Shown here piece after piece: positions 59,437-64,000 of a DNA stretch of 64,000 nucleotides. Source of the DNA: Dreissena polymorpha (taxonomy: Eukaryota; Mollusca; Bivalvia; Myida; Dreissenidae); contig NC_068359.1 in the NCBI RefSeq assembly GCF_020536995.1, positions 125,086,814 to 125,150,813 of the forward strand. The letters are read 5' to 3'. The notes beneath the pieces were generated by a model. That model was not told the DNA's origin. It did not search any database and saw nothing but the letters and a program-made list of their open reading frames with translations. Numbering within the stretch: the stretch's first letter is position 1; every line of letters starts with the position of its first letter. The position numbers were made by a program, and so were the translations under genes.

Positions 59437-61569
59437 ATGGCTGCGTCCGTAAAAAAAAGCATGTCAAGTAAAAAAAGGTACGTTAAATGGTAAATGCCAT
59501 CAAAAGTATTGTATTTCATCCTATAAAAATATTTGTTTATTGTCAGAAATAAGTTGTTCATGATCTATTAATTAATATTAATATGTATCACTTGAATGCA
59601 AGGATCCTCATAGTTTATTGGTATTTCGGACATTTTGTTTTCGGACATTAAAGAACTTTTGTAATAAGTTTTAAAGTACAGGGCATCAAATAGATTTAAG
59701 AAAAAATTATAATTAAAATCATAATCTGTAATAGCGATTGAATTTACATGCCTTATTAATTTACATCATGTAAAATATTTAATTATTTTAAAAAATGTAT
59801 GAGCTCAGTTGCGCAATATTGATTTTTTTTTATATTTCTTACATTTTAACATAAAGGGGAGGTGTGTATGCTAAGGTATTTTATGTACTTTAATTGTGTT
59901 CTGAGGCTTCATTTTTTCCTTCACTTGAGTTATAAATTGTCCCTTCAGTCAGCCTGATGAAAACATTGAGATTATTGCTTCAAAAATGGTTGACTTTACA
60001 AAACATAATTGTACAACAACGAATTTCAGTGTGACCAGATTTTTCAGATTCAATACTGCCAGGTGTTATAATACAAAATGTAGCACTTTTGACTTATCTA
60101 GAGCACTGGGTATTGCAAGCTATTGTGTGACCCAGTCCTTTTGGATTGGTTTTGACTAAAATTGAGAAAATAGTGTTGTTGTTGTTGTTTTGCTTACAAA
60201 CGATTCAAAATTGAGAAAGTGTTTTGATTATTATTTTTATGAAGTTTCAACTTTTATAGAGCCAGATGTGAACTAAATATGGAGACTTATGAAAAAAAAT
60301 GTTGTTTTGTTGGTTGTTACTTTTTTCATTGACAATGGGGCCAAATAAAGGCCCAGAATTTGAAAAAAAACTGCATAATGTTCATTTTTACACTATCTAG
60401 GCCGAATATAAATCTGGGTCTTATTTGTTATAAACACTCTAGAGGCCACATTAATTACTTAATCTTGATGAAACCTGTTAAGAATGTTTAAAATGTTAAT
60501 TTTTACAACATCTAGGCCAGACAGGCTTATCATTGACAACACTTTCTGCATAAACTGAATTTTTGCAAAGATGAAACAAAAACATTCCAAAACAGCAACA
60601 CACTTTAAGCAACAGTGTTTTTATGGCAATTTTCGGCCGATATTCAGCCCCATTCCCCTAATAAAAGAGTATATACTTTTCCCCAATTTTATAGAAAAAA
60701 TCCCCTCTAGAAGTTAAAAAAAAAATTGATGAATATATCTCAAATTAATTTCATAAACAACTAACAAAGTATATAACAAATTAATATGATTTGATTTTGA
60801 ATTATTATAAAGAGTTATATTAAATTAGTTTTTCCCACATCATGCAGTGGACTTTTCATATGAATTGCATGCAGTGGACTTTTCATATGAATTGCATTTT
60901 TCCCAAAATGGCCAGGAAAAGACCTGATGTATGTATCTATATTGTGTCAATATTTGTTGATAAAAACATTCCAATTTGCTCATTTTGATAGATTAAAAAT
61001 GCTCTAATTTGCCATTTTATCGATTACAAAATCCCAACTAGACTCAAAATGGCTAGGAAAACTGAGACTGTGCATGAAGGCTGAATTGTCTGAAACTAAT
61101 GTTGAAAAAATCTTTGATATATATTTAAGAAAAAGGACAAAGAAATTCAGCTGTGAATATTACATTCATACATACATGTGTATTCATATAATAAATATTA
61201 TAACATATAAATGAGTAAATTTTTTATTTTCCTCTTTTCCTAAAAATTGACGTGTTTTTCCCCTTTGGACTGGCCCCACCACCATTTCCCTATTTGTGAA
61301 AAAAAACACTGAGCAACTTCATAAAGCCAAGAGCATGATTCATTTGTTTTTAGGAAACTTGGAGACTTGAGTGTGGATGAGTTTATGGCTGGAGACCTGG
61401 ACACAAGCGGGACGGAGTCAGACCACTCTGCAACAAAGTCTAAGAAGAAGAAGACCCCAAGTAAAAAACAGATCCCAAGTAAACAAAAGACCCCAAGTAA
61501 AAAACAGACCCCAAGTAAACAACAGAGCTCTAGTAAACAACAATCAAAGATGAAGCAAAACACTAACAG
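59437..61569 (+). CDS. NOC2L: NOC2L-like nucleolar protein gene, first two coding exons (partial)
   Basis: Exon 1 (59437-59477) starts at ATG in ACCATCATGG and encodes MAASVKKSMSSKK, ending at donor GTACGT. Exon 2 (61354-61569) follows acceptor TTTTTAG and ends at donor GTATTG. The junction codon gives Arg, then KLGDLSVDEFMAGDL. The SVDEFM-type word after a basic N-terminus is the conserved start of NOC2L/Noc2 proteins (vertebrate LTVDEFLASGFD). NOC2 works with NOC1 and NOC3 in nuclear maturation and export of pre-60S ribosomes; vertebrate NOC2L also inhibits histone acetyltransferases. Exon 2 then has an acidic DTSGTESDHS and a basic run of TPSKKQ hexapeptides. Both exons end in phase 2. The HEAT-like core lies beyond the window. 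Intron 1 is 1876 bp. Identity rests on the short N-terminal motif. Confidence 0.75.
60841..60894. repeat. 27-bp tandem duplication in intron 1 of the NOC2L-like gene
   Basis: CATGCAGTGGACTTTTCATA followed by TGAATTG is present twice head to tail without change. A recent duplication in non-coding DNA. Confidence 0.9.
61453..61542 (+). repeat. 18-bp coding repeat (TPSKKQ)x5
   Basis: Within exon 2, ACCCCAAGTAAAAAACAG and variants occur five times, encoding TPSKKQ, IPSKQK, TPSKKQ, TPSKQQ and SSSKQQ. The repeat makes a basic, probably disordered linker that could serve as nucleolar localisation signal. Confidence 0.88.
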
Positions 61570-62657
61570 GTATTGGACAAGCAAGATGCATTTGTCTTGC
61601 ATTTGCAATTTGTTTTTGCAAAGTGTTGTTTTGATAAGATAAAACTGAATACCTGGTACTCATGTCTCATATCATATCATTAGAGCAAAATTAATGCATG
61701 CTTGAAGCTGGAGTGATTAATATTGAGTTTGGCTTATAATTATGTTGAGAAGTGTGTGGTACCTTCTGAGAAAATTAAAACTTCACTAACCCTTAAAAAA
61801 TTGGCTGTGCTGCAAACTTGAGCTGTAAGACAAGTAAGATCAGGGTGTTTTTACCTTATATAACAAACGCCGATTATTGGCGTTTTTCCCCAGCAATCTA
61901 GGCTGGTTTTTCCCCTTTCTGGATCGAAAGATTCCCCCAGCAGAAGCTTTTTCCCCCTCCATAAAACAGTTGCAAACAATTGAACTTAAAAACAAATTCG
62001 CTCAAAATCATACAAAACACTGTTGGGTACCCTTCTAATTATGGTTTCCATCCTGTACATGCCGTAATAAGATACTTGTCAATACTTAACAGGGCCCAAA
62101 TTTTTCCGCATTTTATCGGAACGCAAAAGGTGATTTTTGCTGTAACGCCGGCTATATGTGTACTACTTCATTCGTATCTGCGTTTCATACTGGCTCTTTG
62201 CTTTGTGCGTGAACTATAAGGTTGAATAAGACGACGTAGAATCATTTAAATGTTCGCATCCGCTTTTGCTTTCTGAACTGTCAAAATGCGCCTCCAAAAA
62301 AATAAAACCCTGTCAAGATCAAATAACTTTGAAGGCTGCATTTGGAATTGCCGAAAGTAATAACCATGTAGCATCATCCAAGTTTTTAGTTATAACAGTT
62401 TCTTTTAGAAATTCAAATGTTTATGCATCATTAAAAATTTGTTGATGTTTCAAAGGTTTTTTATTACTAATTTAAAAACCAAAAAAGCTGATTGTTTTTG
62501 GAAAAAGCTCATTGTTTCAGCACATGTGCACTTTACAAACGCACTGGTTAAAAATGAACAATTATCACTGATTGAGATACAGCTTGATTGCATTATTATA
62601 TACTCGTCAGGTCTTTTATTTAGCCCACCCCATCAATTGCTGTTAATATCCTGTGAT
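61570..62657. other. Intron 2 of the NOC2L-like gene, first part
   Basis: AT-rich intronic DNA. T- and C-rich segments (CGTTTTTCCCCAGCAATC near 61880 and similar ones near 60660 and 61250) suggest an old dispersed repeat. No further NOC2L exon was found here. Confidence 0.5.
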
Positions 62658-63744
62658 TAAGGGTATCACGTTTACAGATTTTTCTAAATGTTTAAACGAA
62701 ATGAAATAAACGAAATTACCGTTTAAACGGTATCCCTATGTCCGTTTAAAAAGCACCAGTACCATCGCATTTCCAAACCGAAAATAATAATTTTTTCCTG
62801 AAGTAATATTCAGTGCATATCCCATTCGCGTATCACCACAATTAGTCATGTGTATTCGTCATTCGATAATTTTTTTTAAAGAATGTCGAAAATAATGTAA
62901 AATCGATGAAAAATACTGTATCCGAAAACAACACTCCGAAAAAAATGTACGTATTTTGCACATGAAATAAAATGTGCATATAGTTTGACCGCAGAAAATG
63001 AAAAACCAGTTAACTAGCAAAAACGTAATCAATATATAATTTGGTTAAAGTATTGCTTTTCAACATGCTACTGCAGTGTTTTACTTTGCTAATCAATCAC
63101 TTAAAATATTTCAAGATGGCAGCATATGCACTGTTTCTTGCCATGTTGTACGATTTTTGGAAAGTAGCGAAGATTTTCCGTTAGTTTCCGTTCATGTCTG
63201 TGCCATCCTCTAACCATTCAGAAATAAATTACTGCCGAATTGGGTAGCCCGGATTTACCGCAAGTACCCGGATTTCGCAGTTCGTCGTCGCTATACTTCG
63301 TACGGCTAGTCGGCTACGTTATTTGCACCGCAATATTTATTATTGTCCCCTACCGGTTTCACCGGAGGGGACTTATGGTTTGCGCTCTGGGTGTCTGTCT
63401 GTCTGTCAGTCAGTCTGTCTGTCCATCACACTTTTCTGGATCCTGCGATAACTTTAAAAGTTCTTAATATTTTTGCATGAAACTCGCAACATGGATAGAT
63501 GGCAATATGGACATAATGCACGTCATTTCATTTTGTTCCTATGTCAAAAATTGTTGTTGCTATGGCAACCCAAAAAAAAATAATCTGAAAATGGTGGAAT
63601 TTCTGACAATGGTGGAGCCGGTAGGGGACCATATTGCTTGACAATAGCCTTGTATTGATATTGACTATCGTTTAAACGTTTATTGTTTTGGTAAACGTTT
63701 ATGAGCAAAATGCGAAACGTGACCGTTTTAACGTGATAGCCTTA
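62658..63744. mobile_element. 1.09-kb hAT-type MITE with perfect 8-bp TSD
   Basis: The ends TAAGGGTATCACG and CGTGATAGCCTTA are inverted repeats with one mismatch. Both sides are flanked by CCTGTGAT (62650-62657 and 63745-63752), an exact 8-bp duplication. Subterminal GTTTAAACG/CGTTTAAAC words recur on both sides. The interior has no transposase. It includes a second, older-looking repeat at 63342-63646. It lies in intron 2 of the NOC2L-like gene. Confidence 0.88.
63342..63646. repeat. Dispersed bivalve-type repeat bounded by CCCCTACCGG / CCGGTAGGGG
   Basis: The left end ATTGTCCCCTACCGG is mirrored by CCGGTAGGGGACCATATTGC. Inside lies a (GTCT)-rich tract and words such as CTGCGATAACTTTAAAAGTT and CATGGATAGATGGCAATATG, which I remember as common in bivalve genomes. 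It is non-coding and sits inside the hAT-type MITE. Confidence 0.7.
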
Positions 63745-63752
63745 CCTGTGAT

Positions 63753-64000
63753 TGATAAGTACACATGTTAAATATTAAAAGTGTATTTAAAACGTTTGAA
63801 CATTCACTTTATTTAATATTTAATTATCAGGGCCAGACCAGTTATTGACAGAGGAGGACATGGAAACATTAGTGGAAATGTTTAAAGGGAAGAAAAACAG
63901 GGAAATGCCACTGTTAAATTGTCTAATGAAATGTTAATTATAACCAGAAACATTGATCTATGAAAAAAATAACAGTCTTTTTTTAACCCATTTAACAGTA
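63753..64000. other. Right edge, no exon confirmed
   Basis: After ATTATCAG at about 63824-63831 the DNA is open in one frame (GPDQLLTEEDMETLVEMFKG), but this frame does not fit the phase left by exon 2 of the NOC2L-like gene and I do not recognise it. Left unassigned. Confidence 0.4.

Noticed and set aside
63833-63936. Possible third NOC2L exon (GPDQLLTEEDMETLVEMFKG)
   Set aside because: The frame does not match the phase 2 left by exon 2, the in-phase frame soon stops, and it does not resemble the expected NOC2L sequence.

Overview
The window looks like a gene-poor, AT-rich, repeat-laden stretch of a bivalve mollusc nuclear genome. A dreissenid mussel is my guess, from remembering the dispersed hairpin repeats (motif GGACGACACTTT) and the piecemeal TIR elements as typical of that group; no search was run. 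Eukaryotic identity is direct: GT-AG introns, Pol III tRNA signals, 7TM receptors, and LINE, hAT, Harbinger and LTR-element remains.

Host genes are few. Two single-exon class A peptide GPCR genes lie on the minus strand: 14197-15339 (sex-peptide/myoinhibitory-peptide receptor-like, QRF in place of DRY) and 43851-45095 (canonical DRY, very long ECL2). The first two coding exons of a nucleolar NOC2L-like gene are on the plus strand (59437-59477 and 61354-61569); it runs off the right edge. A tRNA-Phe(GAA)-like gene with an apparent 17-nt intron is at 7381-7470 (minus).

Layout. 1-3.4 kb: AT-rich DNA with a 1.5-kb TIR element. 4.8-9.15 kb: exons of a decayed HARBI1/PIF-Harbinger transposase (+), and an opposed, unidentified exon chain (-). 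9.4-13.6 kb: a MITE, two GC-rich palindromes and a BEL/Pao fossil scrap. 14.2-15.3 kb: GPCR 1. 19.8-23.6 kb: more palindromes and a MITE. 24.4-28.3 kb: a 3.86-kb foldback-like element built of about 64 copies of a 60-bp unit, with an orientation switch at about 27,615 and inverted ends. 28.9-31.9 kb: a Harbinger element with TIRs and a CAG target-site duplication. 32.29-40.55 kb: an 8.27-kb foldback element with two near-identical arms of about 3.08 kb, each made of 647-bp higher-order repeats full of AACCCGTTTTGCAATAA, bounded by an 8-bp target duplication with one mismatch. 40.64-42.73 kb: a hAT remnant holding a complete nested 1.27-kb hAT-type MITE with a perfect 8-bp duplication. 43.9-45.1 kb: GPCR 2 with a hairpin MITE 17 bp upstream of its ATG. 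46.1-47 kb: a LINE 3' end joined to a Ty3/gypsy integrase fossil. 48.9-53.5 kb: diverged tandem repeats, a (GAT)n tract, a TTAA-flanked MITE carrying a tRNA-like SINE, and a MITE with CCGTCCGGGACGG motifs. 54.2-59.3 kb: hairpin MITE copies, four of them in a 367-bp-period tandem. 59.4-64 kb: the NOC2L-like gene, whose second intron holds a 1.09-kb hAT-type MITE with a perfect 8-bp duplication.

The most striking content is the two large foldback elements whose inverted arms are themselves tandem arrays. Neither encodes a recognisable transposase, so both must be mobilised in trans if they are mobile.
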